From positions 2,527,934 through 2,591,933 of the forward strand of contig CABFPE010000003.1 in the NCBI GenBank assembly GCA_900660155.1: a stretch of 64,000 bases of DNA, read 5' to 3'. The notes below the pieces were generated by a model. That model was not told the DNA's origin. It did not search any database and was given only the letters and a program-made list of their open reading frames with translations. Positions 23,574 to 36,386 of this stretch are shown piece by piece. Each line of letters opens with the position of its first letter. The stretch's first letter is position 1. The position numbers and the translations under genes were made by a program. Source of the stretch: Hofstenia miamia. Lineage: Eukaryota; Xenacoelomorpha; Acoela; Hofsteniidae.

Positions 23574-23939
23574 TCATTTGATGCTTGAAGCACTATTATT
23601 CAGGTAACTTTGCTTAGAATGTTCACTACTGTAGTCAATAAAATTTACTTCAATTTCATTATTATAGTTTTCAACTGTTTCTTCAAAGGTGGCTCCAAAC
23701 TTGTTAAAATATTTTAGGCTTGAGTAGCGTACTGGAACTTTTGAATTTGAAGGTTTTCGTTTATTGGGAAGGCTATCTGTTGATCTTCTCAAATCCGTAC
23801 TTGACGAGGATTTACTTTTTTTAGATTTCTCGGACATGTACTCAGCAAAATTAATCTCTTTTCGTGTTTTACTTTTCTCGCGAAGTTTATAGTGATCATG
23901 CTTCTTGATGATATCTCCATCCGTTTTTATGGAAGCCAT
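23574..23939 (-). CDS. Unknown small basic, serine-rich protein (121 aa)
   Basis: The ORF is best read from the ATG at 23937-23939 (MASIKTDGDIIKKHDHY). A pyrimidine-rich tract ending in TTTTTAG lies just upstream on the minus strand at about 23960-23970 and would be a good splice acceptor for a 5' UTR intron. The frame remains open 16 codons further up, but those codons overlap that acceptor. The protein is rich in K, S and E, with SEKSKKSKSSSSTDLRRS around residues 35-52 and a more acidic C-terminal third. No domain, signal peptide or membrane segment is seen. The family is unknown; the length and clean frame favour a real gene, but this is not certain. Confidence 0.5.
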   Translation of the reverse strand: MASIKTDGDIIKKHDHYKLREKSKTRKEINFAEYMSEKSKKSKSSSSTDLRRSTDSLPNKRKPSNSKVPVRYSSLKYFNKFGATFEETVENYNNEIEVNFIDYSSEHSKQSYLNNSASSIK

Positions 23940-25045
23940 AATTAATAAAACTTGGTTCCTAAAAATAAAAATTTCCCACAATAACATTTAAATGAATTAA
24001 ATATTAATGAAAAGATCGCAATTAAAAGTAAAATTAACTAAAAGTATTGCAATTTTACAAGTAGCTATGAATTATATACTTTATTTGAAATAATTTCGGA
24101 TGCTTACGAGTGTAGAACAAAATCATATTTAAACCTGATTGTCATGAAATTTGGTTGGTAAGAAAGTCCTTAGAATTTTTTAACTTTAAAAATTCTAAGG
24201 AATTTTCTATTCAAATATATTTGACGAATTTGCTCCTCATGGTTACAAACCATTGAAATGCAATTCAAACATACATTTTTCAGTCGTATTTCGAAATTAA
24301 AAGAGTAACAGCTGTCAAGAAATAAAAAAAATTCTAACGATTATCCTTTTTATGTTAGAATTAAATGGGTCAATTTATATTTGTTTGTGTGGGAATTGAT
24401 TGACTTTAAATATTTTTCAATGCAAATCATTGTTTGAAATATACAGCTGGATAGAGATCATTGGAGCTCAGAATTAATCTCTATATCATCATTTTCAAAC
24501 TGGTCAATTGACTGTTATATAAAATAATTCAAAAACGGAACATGTTTTTTCTCCTTTGACACATATATTGCTTGTTTTTTTTGTGGGAAGTTTTTCAAGT
24601 GAGGTTATTGAATGAACCATTGTTGTGATAAATAACTACCAGTGTACAAATGTGGGAAATGTTAGAATTTTGTTCAGTTAAAGATGGCAGATTGAAATAT
24701 TCCATACGAAATCGCAATTTGGAATGTCAACAAAAATGGAGACAAATTTATCCTGTGGTGCTTTCAGATGGTGTATTATCATTTTTGGTTTTGCATACAT
24801 TTTTTTCAAGAAAACATAAAATAATCTTAAAAAACATTTTAAATGGTGAGAAGGAAATGCAGAACGTTCTCTTTTATAATCAACTTGGTTGTTTCGACCC
24901 CTAAGAAAAGGTAACAAATTTATGCTGAAGTTATTGACAAAAATATTGCAATAGATTTTATCCGTAACAAACTGGAAATTGGTAACGCGGGGCTTAATCC
25001 AGATTGGGTACAGTAAATTTAATTAAAAATACATTTTTATTAACC

Positions 25046-25077
<32 letters not shown>

Positions 25078-25552
25078 TATAAATCACTGACAGAAAGCAT
25101 GGTTAAGAAAGCTGCATAAATGAATTAGCCTATATGAGTAATAATAATGATTAGCTAGGAGATAGTTAAACTAATCATTGAGCACATGAGTAGTAAATTA
25201 AACATTTGTAATTCTTTAGAGTTTAGCATAAAAACAAAATGCAATGCAGTTCATCACAGCCATTGAATAAAAGTAAATGATTTTAATAAGAATTAATGCC
25301 ATCAAATTTAATTAAGGCTGATGCACTTGTACTAACTCAGACCTACCCCAACTCTGCCTCAACAGAAAATGAATTTATCTGGTTATAATGAATCATTAAT
25401 TGAGAGAAAAATGAAACACAGCTGATTTAGACGGAACCAAAAGTTTTATTTCAAATGCATACAAGAATTTTTCTATTTTATACTATTAAATGAATTTTTA
25501 CAGAAATTTAAAATATAAACTAATGACGTCACAAGATGGTTTGCAGGAAGTT
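23940..25552. other. Non-coding stretch with a perfect hairpin and (TA)n
   Basis: At 24167-24201 a 14-bp perfect stem (TCCTTAGAATTTTT) closes a 7-base loop. A (TA)n tract occupies 25046-25081. Overlapping frames on both strands at 24650-24917 have no recognisable content. Confidence 0.5.
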
Positions 25553-25693
25553 TCAATCTTTTTGTAATGGATGACGTTTTCTAGGAACCTCACCTACATT
25601 GGGTGCGNAATTGTCATAGATGGCAGATGGTCTTAAGCCTCGTGTAGCCTCAATGTACACATAAGCTCGAAACTGTTCTTTTGATAATTGCAT
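25553..25693 (-). pseudogene. Mariner-like transposase N-terminal fragment
   Basis: On the minus strand the frame from 25693 reads MQLSKEQFRAYVYIEATRGL, then RPSAIYDN and, after a single N at 25608, APNVGEVPRKR. This resembles the N-terminal helix-turn-helix of mariner/SETMAR-like transposases in arthropods, typically 'E.R.yI.ie..rGl...ei...L...fG...'. No catalytic domain follows. The assignment rests on motif resemblance only. Confidence 0.45.
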
Positions 25694-25799
25694 TTTATAT
25701 TCGCTGCACACAGAAGCAGTGATGAGAAAATATTGCACGAAGAATATGAAATGGAGCAATATGGCATGTGCACTTACACAGTTTGTCATTCCTTACTTA

Positions 25800-26938
25800 T
25801 TTCTGATTGGCTTATTACAGACACTGCCTTAACAATGCACATGCACCTAGAGAATAGCTGAATTCCTAAAACTTTTCAGACACACCAAGTATATGTATGC
25901 ATAGCAAAATATTTTGAAACATTCAATGTCTAAAAATAAGCGCCATTGCCTGATGACAAAATTAAATGTAAGAACTTATTAGGATTTTTGGGAGAAGGGC
26001 AACTGCCCCCGCTTCCGCCGACACTGCTAACAATGATCCTTATTTGTTGGTCTTTCAAAATTCTCCCAAGAAATCTTCACGAAATATAATAAATAATGAT
26101 TATGCCAAATGTGGATTTCCAATATCAATGACCACTGGAATTCTGTGGAGGACAGCGAAAAAATATTCAAATGCAAAAATAAGCAAAATTTTTTTAGAAA
26201 CACTTATTATGAAAATGAATCAAAATGTGGTTTTCACTCAAATCCAAAACCGAATTGAGAAAAAATCCACATTGCCTTGATGGTTGAATTAGGTGAAATT
26301 TCCAACTTGAAGAGAAAAAAATAATGCACAATTTCAAAATTTTAAAGTCCAATTGAACTCACTCATACAATAATTCCACATGAAACTGCACAATTTTTAC
26401 ATGATTAGTTGTCTTTCAACAAGAGAATAGGCAAAAATAGCATTCTTGATTATCCAAACTATCATTTTATCAAATAGCTTAAAGCTGTTTAGATAACTCA
26501 GAAAAAACTGTAACATCAAGAAATCTTTGATTTATTCCAATAATGAGGATGCAAAATAATTGAAATGATAACATCTGCAAACAATATTTTGTATCCTTGT
26601 AAATGTTTGGTGAATCCATTTTTTCATTCTTTATATATTGATTTCTTGCACTTCATAGAGGCTCTGCTTGGGTTGCATGTAATTTTATTTGCGCTGATCT
26701 GGGGCGGTTTTAAGATGTAAGTTTGGACTAGAAATTCCCTTCACACTTGTTGTTATTTCTTTATGATATTAATTATATAGAATTTATTAACGTATTTCTA
26801 TTATAGAAGTTTCAAATTGAAACATTGTATATCTTCGAGCTCTCATGTTTGTGAATGTAATGGACAACTTTGTGAATAACATAGAAGCTGAAGGGATGAT
26901 TTGTGAAATCAATGGACCCATAATATATTGGCCAAATG
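25800..26938. other. Non-coding stretch with an unpaired hAT-like end
   Basis: At about 26000-26030 the reverse complement reads CAGTGTCGGCGGAAGCGGGG, which resembles a hAT end. No partner was found upstream. No gene is supported. Confidence 0.4.
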
Positions 26939-28651
26939 CAGTGGCGTAACTGACAGGGAACAGAGGGGGCTTGAGCCCCAGTCCCTGGCAAATTTTTATT
27001 ATGATGGCCCCTTTCATTAATAATATACTACATTAATTTTGTACGATATATTTCATAATCAAGCACTGGTTGTTCTATATTATCATAAGCCCCATAAATA
27101 ATTGAACAGTATGGTGCATATTTCTTTTTATTTTATCATCAATTAGGTATACATTTAAGCCAAAGAAACTTTAATCTTTTAGGAACGATTTGCCTTTTAA
27201 TTTTTAGAATCCACTTACGCAAATTGTTTTATGTCTGCAATAAAGTGCAGAGTTACATGTTTGCTTGATTGATTGTATTATCAATTTCGCGTACGTTTCT
27301 AATTATGCGCTATAAGGAAAATCATGATGAGGTGAAACAAAATCCAAAATTTTTTAAGGTTATTGATTTCAAAATGCACTGATCACAAATTGATAATATG
27401 ATGACACCTTGTTAAGAAGTAATCCATCTCAATAGCTCTTACATTACTCCACCGACCATTTTAAAATGTTTTTTTGCTAAACTAAATTTCGTATTGTATC
27501 CATAACGATACAATCAGTGTTGTTTACATTTACAAACAATGTTCTCCAAACCTATTAAGAAACTCGGAAATCCTTGGATATAGATGAGGATGTGTGATAG
27601 AAATTATTCCTGTGAAAGTATTAACTATTCTCAAATAAATATCATATTTTTTGGAAAACATTTAATTTCTCCCAACACGTCATGAACAAAGTCAAATTCG
27701 TGGTGCGTAAACTGTTCCTGAGATGTTTTTCCATTTTAGACATCTTTATCAGTTATTAGTGCTTAATTTTTTTCAAGGAATTCACAAGAGATTGCAAAAA
27801 AAGTGAATAATGCATCAAATTCATTACTCGAAGCACTTCAGAGCACTATTCAGAGAGGAATTCTGTTTGTTATCATTGTGACTTGCTACAGAATACACGA
27901 TATTTGTGAATGTTTTGGGTCACTTAGTCAAAAAATGATTATATCACTCATTTGAGTTCTGTCCAAGAAAATAATTGCTAGAGTTTATGAAATGTAATGA
28001 CATGTACACAATTCATTACCCAAAAATGCTACAGAATTGGTCTTACACTTGCTATCAGGAGTGCTGCATTTGATTTTTTTCATAATTCAAAGCTAATTAA
28101 ATCATATTTAAAAATATTAATGATACAAGATCATTTGAAAAATCTAAAGCTAACTAATATTGAACAGGCAGAAGCAAATAGCATTGATGTTGAACATTTT
28201 TTGAATACATTCAATAACATATAAAAATGAGAAAAGTTGTTTTAGACAATATAGGTTATTATATTTCTCATTGGCAATTGGTCAGATTTTTTCTTGGTCT
28301 TCTAAATCTACTTTCGAATAATTTTGCTCATTAACAATGAATGAATCTAATATTTAAATATTGAGATTGAATTTGATCATTGTAAACATTAATGTTCCCA
28401 GCAACAAAGATTTAATTTAATGGATATTTTCTAATTAGTACATGTATTTAGGTATTTTTCAAAAATATCAAATATAAAATGAAAAATTGAAAAGTTCTTA
28501 TTTTGCATCCAAAACTCTTATTATTGGAAAATGCAATAAAATCTCCTACTCCTTAGATCAGTCTATTATTTTTTTCATGTTAGAAGAGATCACCAAGTTC
28601 CTTGTAATATAGTTCTGCACCCCCTGGCGCCCTTAGCCAATTACACCACTG
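26939..28651 (+). mobile_element. hAT transposon relic with both ends
   Basis: The left end is CAGTGGCGTAACTGACAGGG and the right end, read inward, CAGTGGTGTAATTGGCTAAG. The flanks GCCAAATG (26931-26938) and GCCAAAGG (28652-28659) agree in 7 of 8 bases. Near the right end, about 28120-28224 encodes HLKNLKLTNIEQAEANSIDV, matching the C-terminal tail of zinc-finger MYM/ZBED-like hAT transposases ('RL..LalL.Ie...a..iDf..ii..F'). The rest of the coding region is too decayed to read. The length of 1713 bp implies internal loss. Confidence 0.8.
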
Positions 28652-29937
28652 GCCAAAGGGTAAAATTATTTAGAATAATAATGGCAAGAGGGGAATACTA
28701 TTTTTACATGTTATAACACAACTCGCTTTTAGGAAAGCCACTTTACTAGCAATAAGTATAGTGTGCAGCAGATCGCTACTTATGTGCCTACTATAAAAAA
28801 AATTTTCTATAGGGAAAAATCTTGTTTTCAATAATACTCCTAATGTTGATGTCATATTTATTAGTAAAGCAAAATTGGTTCAGTCAATTAGAAATTGCTT
28901 TTAAGAAATCATCCAAAAGATGAAGGCAATGTAATATATTTGTTTAAAGCTAATGGCCAGCATAACGTTTTATGTTTTGCTGGGGTGATTTGAACATCTC
29001 TTTTATCATCATGAAATTATTGAAGACTGGCATTAAATATAAATTTGTTTGATAATTTAACATAGATATTCTTAAGTTTTCAGTTTGCAATGCAATGTGC
29101 TAATGAAATTGAGAATTTATTTTGGTCTTTGTAAGGAGAGACAAGACATATACTCAAATGCTATTCTTTATTAAAGAACCAAACTCAATTTTATATAGTT
29201 ATTATGACATTTTTAAATGTGACAATATGAACTTGAAAAAGCCTTAAGTGATTAAGAGGCAACTTTATTCAATTTGTCAAATTGTTGAGTCTATATGTTT
29301 TAGTATCTTCCTATTAATGTTCACAATAGTTGTTCTTTGTTGTTTGAGGTTTGTCAACCTTGCGGTAAAAAGCACTTGAAGCTTTAATACAGTAATGAGA
29401 CAAACTGTTTTAAATAAGAACATTCCGTACTCTGTAGTACTACTTTTTGCTCAAAAATCGCACATCTACCTTCTCTTTTGATACTGGTTTGGCAAAAGAA
29501 TAAAATCTGTGATTCAACTTTAATGATATACCAAGGAAAACAAGCAACTATCCAAAGTTTACTGACCGTTTGAAGAATGCTTATTCATGTAGCTAGACAG
29601 AAACATTTAAGATGGCATGCTAAATTAAAGAGGATGAACTAAAAAATATAATTTCTGTTATTACAACAAATCCCTCGTGTAATAATCACAAGTACTGTAT
29701 GTTAGACTGTAACTGCAGGATGCATGTATCTGCACACTTCGCTAAGGGTGCGTTCAAACACCTGATTCTTAAAAGAGAAATTGTCAGACAGTCGCGTCAC
29801 GTTATCAATATTGAATTAAAAATATGCTTATTACTTATTAGCATAAGTATCTCATTATTATTATTATTATTATTAATTCTTCATGGCATTGAAAAGAACC
29901 TTAGGTCGATTTTAGATTACGATACCTACTTCAAAAG
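28652..29937. other. Non-coding stretch
   Basis: No gene is supported. Around 29745-29775, GGGTGCGTTCAAACACCTGATTC resembles a MITE terminus, but no partner was found. Confidence 0.4.
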
Positions 29938-31480
29938 ATTGAATACAAAAATAACACTATTAACTATGTGCATATAAAATTTCAAAACCTGTCAAAGAAA
30001 AATTTTGAATTTAAGCAACTCATGTACACATTTAAAAATGATGTTATTCTAGGAATCTCGAAACTTGGTTATCAAACAAAGATTTTGATCATTGTTGGTC
30101 TTCCTAAAAATCAATTTGTTTGTTTAGAAAAGATAGGCAAACTAATAATCTATTAGGAAAATCGAGTGGTGGAGGAGTCTCATTATTAAAACCAAAAATT
30201 TTCAAGCATAAATTACGCGAAGATATAAAACCTAGTGTAGAATGCTTGTCTTGTGGTAGAAGCACGTGCAACACTCAGCAAGCATTCCACCTTTAGATAT
30301 ATTAAAACACAACCGATGAAACTACTAGTTATTATGTCATTCTATCTAATGAGAAAAGAAGAGCATGTTCATTCCAGGGTTAATAAAAAAAAGTATTCAG
30401 AGAATAAGTTAATTCCAAACTTCTTCTTACAGAATCAGGCCTCCGGCCGAAGCGATGAACCATTTCCAACACCTAATTTCTCAGCTCATTTTAGACTAGA
30501 GAAAATGCAATAATTATAGCTACATGCAAACCGCGCTTCCTAACCGTACTCATCCTTATACCTAATACTTATTATCACCTAGACTAGAGGAGTCAAACCA
30601 GAGGGCCATTTAGAGCCTCTGGTTATCCTACGTTTCGCCCGGAGTGATACCTTAAGCGTTGATCATAGTGATCAAATACATAAACAATAATAAATATAAT
30701 AACAGGTAATAAGAGGGCACTTTATGAAAAATATATTATCCGAAAAATGCTAAAAGGTAGGCCTAATGTTAGTTAAATATACGGCTGGGGAAATTTCTAA
30801 TAATTAAAATAAAAGCAACTGGAAGCTAGGGTAGCAAAACTTAAATTAACAGAAATCACACATTTTAGTAAATACAAATAATAGAAAACAGTCACTCACT
30901 TGTGATCAAACGGTGAGTAATAGCAGAACAAAATATTCAAAAACTACTGCGATGTCTGATATTTAAATTACGCAAACAAAATGGATTCCTCGGACGAGCA
31001 ACCAATCAGAATACAAAGAATATTAAATCACTAATTGTACATTGCTTATCGTCACAATGTTACTAAATCGACACATATTATCAATTTACAATTTAGGGAT
31101 GCAAATATACTACACTAGCGACGTATCCAAATTTGAAAGCTTGTGGAAAGAAATATCAAATCCTTTAAAAAATGCTACATATAAAATACAACTGCTAAAT
31201 GTTTCTTATTCTCAGCACAAAAAATATTCGAATTATTTCTTTGAGAAATTGGAAAATGAATTGGTTTGAGCTGCTTCTGAAAATAAAGACATTCTTTCTT
31301 AATGGGAGACTACAACATTAATTACTTGGACCAAAAAGAATGAGATAAAATTGACATTTTACTAAATATGTTTAATCTGAATATTGTTAATAAAATTACG
31401 CTGTCAAGGGTCACTGCAACGAGTAGAAAGCTTATTGATTACTTAATAGTGTCAAAAATTCTCACCAAAACACTTTCTTC
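29938..31480 (+). mobile_element. LINE relic, endonuclease domain fragments
   Basis: Three plus-strand blocks match successive parts of an APE-type LINE endonuclease. Near 29968-30090, LSKKNFEFKQLMYTF precedes VILGISK (compare 'SL.kn.deF...l......DiiglSETWL'). Near 30166-30250, GGGVSLLLKPKIF matches the conserved 'GGGva.yvk'. At 31120-31440, FESLWKEIS is followed by GDYNINYL and KLIDYLIVS, matching 'GDFNi..L' and 'S.tlIDhi.vs'. Several frame changes separate the blocks, and about 0.85 kb of other sequence stands between the second and third. RT was not found downstream. CR1/jockey-like affinity is likely but not fixed. Confidence 0.7.
30596..30624. repeat. Short hairpin inside the LINE relic
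   Basis: A 9-bp perfect stem AACCAGAGG / CCTCTGGTT closes an 11-base loop, within a GC-richer patch at 30590-30690 of unknown origin that interrupts the LINE sequence. Confidence 0.6.
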
Positions 31481-32729
31481 CTCTGGCAATGGAAATGAAA
31501 AATTTTTTGATACGTAATTTTTGCAGGACTGAACAATTTTTTTCCAGCACTCCTATAATAGAGTTAACATTTTAAAGTTCGAACAGGGATTTCAAAATAA
31601 TATATATAATACGGTACTCAGCAGGGTTCAAAGTGTAGAATTAATTTGGAGGCCGAGGTGCTTTTTGAATTAAGAGCATTTAAAATAGCACATTTTGTGA
31701 TATTTACTACATGTTCATTTTCAAATGCTTTCTTTGCTGTAGTTTCAAAATATTTATTTTTTTCAAAAAACTATCACATAATTTCAATTACAAAATCTTA
31801 AAATTTATTTTGATTCAATCTTTTTGCATTTTTTCGCAATTTCTGAAGAATGAAAGTCTTGAGATTTCATTTTAAAAAGCCTCCTTAAGAAGCAGCTGGC
31901 CAATTTTCTATAAATATTCTTGTAATCAAAACCAAGATTCATGTATTCATTCAAATAACTTCACTAAACTGTTAACACATGTAATATTTACTAATTTAAA
32001 ATATATGTATGACATGAGAGTATGTCTATATCATTACGAAGTCCCTCACTCAACCCTACACAAGTGCGAGAAATTTAATTTGACCCAACCCGACCCGACC
32101 TGAATCCGATTTGTGAGTATTTGCTTGCAAAATTGCATTACAAAATTTTAAAATACAAATAAGCCAGTTATCTTCAGAAGCAATTTGAAAGTTTTGTGGC
32201 AAATGTATCTATTTTAAAATAGATTTGCTTAACTACATGTAGTTGCAGAATATAACAATTCAATGGCTTCACGTATTTCTGTTATTTACTGACAGTTCAC
32301 ATGAAGAAAAATCCCGTTTTGTGTGCTTGGGCTTGGCCGCTACTTAAGTGTCCCCTTACGGCCAGAAATATCAGCCATGGCTTTTTCATTGTCTTACAAG
32401 GGTAGAAGCGGGCCGCTATTTTTTAGCTCAGCTCATCTCGCAGCCAACGTATTCTTGTTAAAAATTTGACCCAGCCCGCAACCCCAACCGATGTAGTTTT
32501 CCAAAAATGGCCCAGCACACAACCCGCTTTTTTTATCCTTGGCCCGCATTCAGCCCTCATAAATTTAATCAAATTATCAGTATATTACTAAAGACTGTTA
32601 AAAAAAAGAAAAATAGAAATTGTAGGGAACAATATTAAAATCTACTAATATAAAAATGCTAAAACAAAAATATCAAATCGAAAGTCAGCATTTTCGGGAA
32701 TCAAGCTACCACATCTATCCGTAATAATA
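31481..32729. other. Non-coding stretch with CCCGACCCGACC-type motifs
   Basis: Two GC-rich patches (about 32075-32110 and 32460-32570) carry ACCCGACCCGACC-like and CAGCCCGCAACCCC-like motifs common in hAT-type termini. They may belong to the hAT relic that follows. No gene is supported. Confidence 0.4.
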
Positions 32730-33945
32730 TCAGGTAACAATTGAAAAGTCCGATTCGCCGAGGAAGCCGGTATATGCAAGGTTTTTTCGAGCAACGACGT
32801 TTAGTAGTTGGACAGCTCTTCTTCAATTGTCGATGTCACAATTGTAACTGATTTAGGAGCAGGCGAATCAAGTACATCATAAAACTTTGCAATTGATAAG
32901 ATAGAAGCAGGATTGCTTGGACATGGTGCAACAGCCGCTTTCTTTGCTACTGGTGGGTGCCGATGTCAGCATTGGTCAGATCCGTATCAATTTGCTTCAC
33001 AGATGTTTTGCTGAGCTGGAAGATCTAATTTGTGATAGCAGCTTCCACTTCTGCTGCAAAATCAGTTGTTGTTAACGGTGAATTCAAAATACAGCGCAAC
33101 GATTTAAGATTTGGATGCAAAAATAAAGCAATAATATGAGTGTGTGTGTGGTGGAGGTCAAATATTTTTTCTATAAATTTGCAAAGATTGCGTGAAAAAA
33201 TTTTTAGGATTGAATCTGACTCATTGTTTTGTTTAGTTGCAGCACAATACTTTTCCAACTGATAATAACGAACATACTAAAAGAGCATGCAACATTGGTT
33301 TCTTCAAAACTTCTAGCTGACGAAAGACATGTTGTCAAGGGTCAGTTATGTACACTTTCCATTCTATAGAACATTTGACGTTTTTCCAGCAACTCGACTT
33401 ACATACCAAAATTTTGTCATTTCAGTAAATAACTGGATCGCATCTTCCGATCCTCTTGTTTGGCATTTGCGCTAAATTGTTATTAGGAGCTGATAGTTAA
33501 TTCCACTTGATTTAGAGATATAAGTTTGCAATGTTCACATCTTTTCGTACATCGGATGAAATTAATCTCGTTGACCAATGATGCAATAAAAAAATAGTTA
33601 GTCACTCTATTTCTGTCCAAAGTCTTCTATTATACCATATATTTCGTTGCGAATATTCTCAGCATTGTGACTAACATTTGGAAACACTTTCCATCTCATT
33701 ATTAGTGTATGAATATTGAGATCATTTGGTAACAAATATATTGCAGTGGTAACAAGATATGATCGTTTCCGAATGTTATCAGTCCATATATCAATAATAC
33801 CGCAAATAGTACCATCTCAACAGAACGCAATATTTCACCTTTAGTTGTAAACTGCCATATATCAAAAAGTTTGACGAGCTCGTTGGTTCCCAGTGAAAAA
33901 TCAGCTGTCACAAATGCATCCTAAATCATCCTATTGATGTAGCAG
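32730..33945 (-). mobile_element. hAT (ZBED-like) transposase relic
   Basis: On the minus strand three blocks occur in hAT order. At about 33925-33600, AFVTADFSLGTNELVKLFD and then WTDNIRKRSYL (following an IDI, the first catalytic aspartate region) lead to NVSHNAENI. At about 33150-33080, IIALFLHPNLKSLRCI matches the 'a.lLDPRfK.l' motif. At about 32880-32735, IEEELSNY and then LHIPASSANRTF match the dimerisation motif 'lakk.L.ipasSapsER.FS'. The blocks lie in different frames with deletions between them, so the copy is inactive. Ends were not resolved. Confidence 0.75.
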
Positions 33946-34563
33946 GTGTCTCATATCCTAGTGAGACGCTTTTAGGATGTTGATGTTCTACAGATGCCTC
34001 ATTAGGTTATCGCTAATACATCTCATGAGATTCCTTGAAATACCATTTCAGAATTAATTTATAATTCAGCAATGTAAGAATAATTTATGCAAGATGTCAG
34101 CACTAGCTTTGAATTGTTTGAAAATTTGTAAAATTCCTTTTTTCTTTATAATATTTTATGTTGCATCAAAAAAATTATTTCTACTCAAAATTGAAATCTT
34201 TAAATTAAATTTATTATTGCCAAAATTGCTAAAGAATATATAGAATGTTTTAAACTATTGATCATACTGAGTAAATATGTAATTACATGTCTCGTAATGT
34301 AATGCATTATCAATACTAGCAGTATTGTGTTAGTATTTGACATTTTTGGCTTGTGTGGGTCTAATTGATTTGCTGTATACATTGCTATATGCATCTGTGC
34401 AAAACAATTGGGTCTGCAGAATCTTATGTATGTAATTATAATGCAAAACTTTTGTAGTATAGTTTATTCATTGTTATTTATTAAATATGCTAATGATGAA
34501 ATGTTATATGCACTTAAAACGCACTGACATAGTGTATTTCGCTGTTATAAATGATGTTGCCGT
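33946..34563. other. AT-rich non-coding stretch
   Basis: Nothing recognisable was seen. Confidence 0.4.
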
Positions 34564-34808
34564 CAGGGGTGTAATCTGGATTTTCTGACGGGAGGACATC
34601 TTCGTCATTACCCAATGCGGGGAGAAGCCCCGCGAAAATTTTTTGAAAATATTGAGAAAACAAACCCTAAAAATTGCATTTCACGATCCTAGATTTTAAA
34701 TGTTTCAATTTTTTATGAAAAATTTGTTGATTTATTAAGTCAAAATCAAATCTGAAAACCTGACGGGAGGGGGACATTTCACCATATCCCCCTCTGCGTA
34801 TGCCACTG
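34564..34808. mobile_element. hAT-type MITE, 245 bp (family shared with 53805-54045)
   Basis: The element is flanked by GTTGCCGT (34556-34563) and GTTGCTGT (34809-34816), 7 of 8 alike. The left end is CAGGGGTGTAATCTGGATTT; the right end read inward starts CAGTGGCATACGCAGAGGGG. Its interior shares long stretches, including GCGAAAATTTTTTGAAAATA and GCATTTCACGA, with the reverse complement of 53805-54045, so both belong to one family. No ORF. Confidence 0.82.
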
Positions 34809-34816
34809 GTTGCTGT

Positions 34817-36386
34817 GCCGGTCATTCACCCATTTAATGATAAACCACGTTCACTGAACTGTAGTGTCAAAGCTCTCTTTGGCTGACCTGGTGGGCGTGG
34901 TTTAAAACAAGTATTTAGATTACGAGTGCCAACATTGTGACGTTGTTCATTATGCGTAGCAAATGTAGTGAAGCATATCTTACGAAAAGCAAACTTTTCA
35001 CATACAGTGTTTGTAGAGCTCTCAATGCGAACTCCAAAATGCTTTCAGACATCGGAAAAGCACTTCTTCTTTTGGTCATAATCATCCTTCTTAGACTGCC
35101 CTTCTCAATCCCTATTCGATTAAATCTTTTGTGATACTAATAAGAGACTTTGCAAAAGCTGGTATACTAAATGTAATGTTTTTGAAAACTATTTAGGTCG
35201 CGCACACAGTGACTTAAAGTTCTGAACAATGGGATTAGGGGAGGGAAGCGCGAAGGTGATGTTTCAAAAATTGGCAAACTAAAGTTAATTCGTTTTAAAA
35301 TGTGCAACTTCGACGTTTTGAGTTCTTTTTTGCATTGAAAATCCCAATTGCATGTGCCAGAGCTCTTTTTATCTTGGTTGATCCAAACACTCAACATTGA
35401 TTTATGCGAAAATGTTTCCTTCTGGCTTTGAAAGTGAAGTATGTATGTGGTTCATGACTCAAGGCACTTCCGTTACTAACTTGGTAATTAATAAGAATCT
35501 TTTGATCTGCGCCGAAACATAAGGAATAGTTATTGCAAAGTAGTAATATATGTAGTTTCGTACATATCAAAATGTTTTGTTATTTCGAATTTGTCCTTCA
35601 TTTATTAGCCAAAATATTTAAGTAGTTATTGATAAAGTGTGTACGAAATTGTCTTGAAACTAGTTATTCGTTATAGTTTGTTTACATTTTTTGTGCAAGT
35701 GAATAAAATGGTACATCTCAACAAATTTTAATTGCACACCACTACGCGGAGGAAAACTAAATTGATTTTGTTTCAAAATATGTGTTGTGCGATAATTCAA
35801 CTGGCAAGTTCATGCTTTGCAACAAAGTGAAATGCGCGATTTAAACAAGACGGCTTAGTCAGCAATAAATCATCGTAGATGGATTTATAGATAAATATGC
35901 TTTGGTGTAAAACGTGTTTGAAATAGACACTTTCAATTTTTCCATTGAAAAACCGACGTCGGGAATAAAATTTTTGAAAATCCTGGCAAGTTCTTTAAGA
36001 GATCAACGACGTAATATGTAATAGTGAAATGTCAGAAAAAACCTTCCTGACAGAGATTGATCGTAGATGCTTTTCTAGATGATAAATAAACGTCATAATT
36101 TATTATTTCATTTTCTCACTAATGTATTAACATACGCGCGAAATTGAAGATAATATTTCTCAGATTATTAGATGAACCTAATTTCTTCCTATGAGATATA
36201 GTGTTTGTTGAAAAATGACAGACCAAGAGCTTGACTGTTGAAACTTTGTACCGAATGGCCGTTACTGTTGAGACTACACCCAATTTTTTCTAGGAATTCA
36301 TCGATAGATTCATGACGGATTCATTGTCAAAGAATTCATTGTCTAATATTGGGATCATCTCACATTCTTGCTCATTTCCTTTGTAG
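34817..36386. other. Non-coding stretch
   Basis: No gene is supported. A good splice acceptor (TTTCCTTTGTAG) closes the stretch at 36386. Confidence 0.4.

Noticed and set aside
24167-24201. Perfect 14-bp hairpin as a regulatory RNA or terminator
   Set aside because: A short AT-rich stem-loop in AT-rich eukaryotic DNA has no supported function; it is noted only within the spacer entry.
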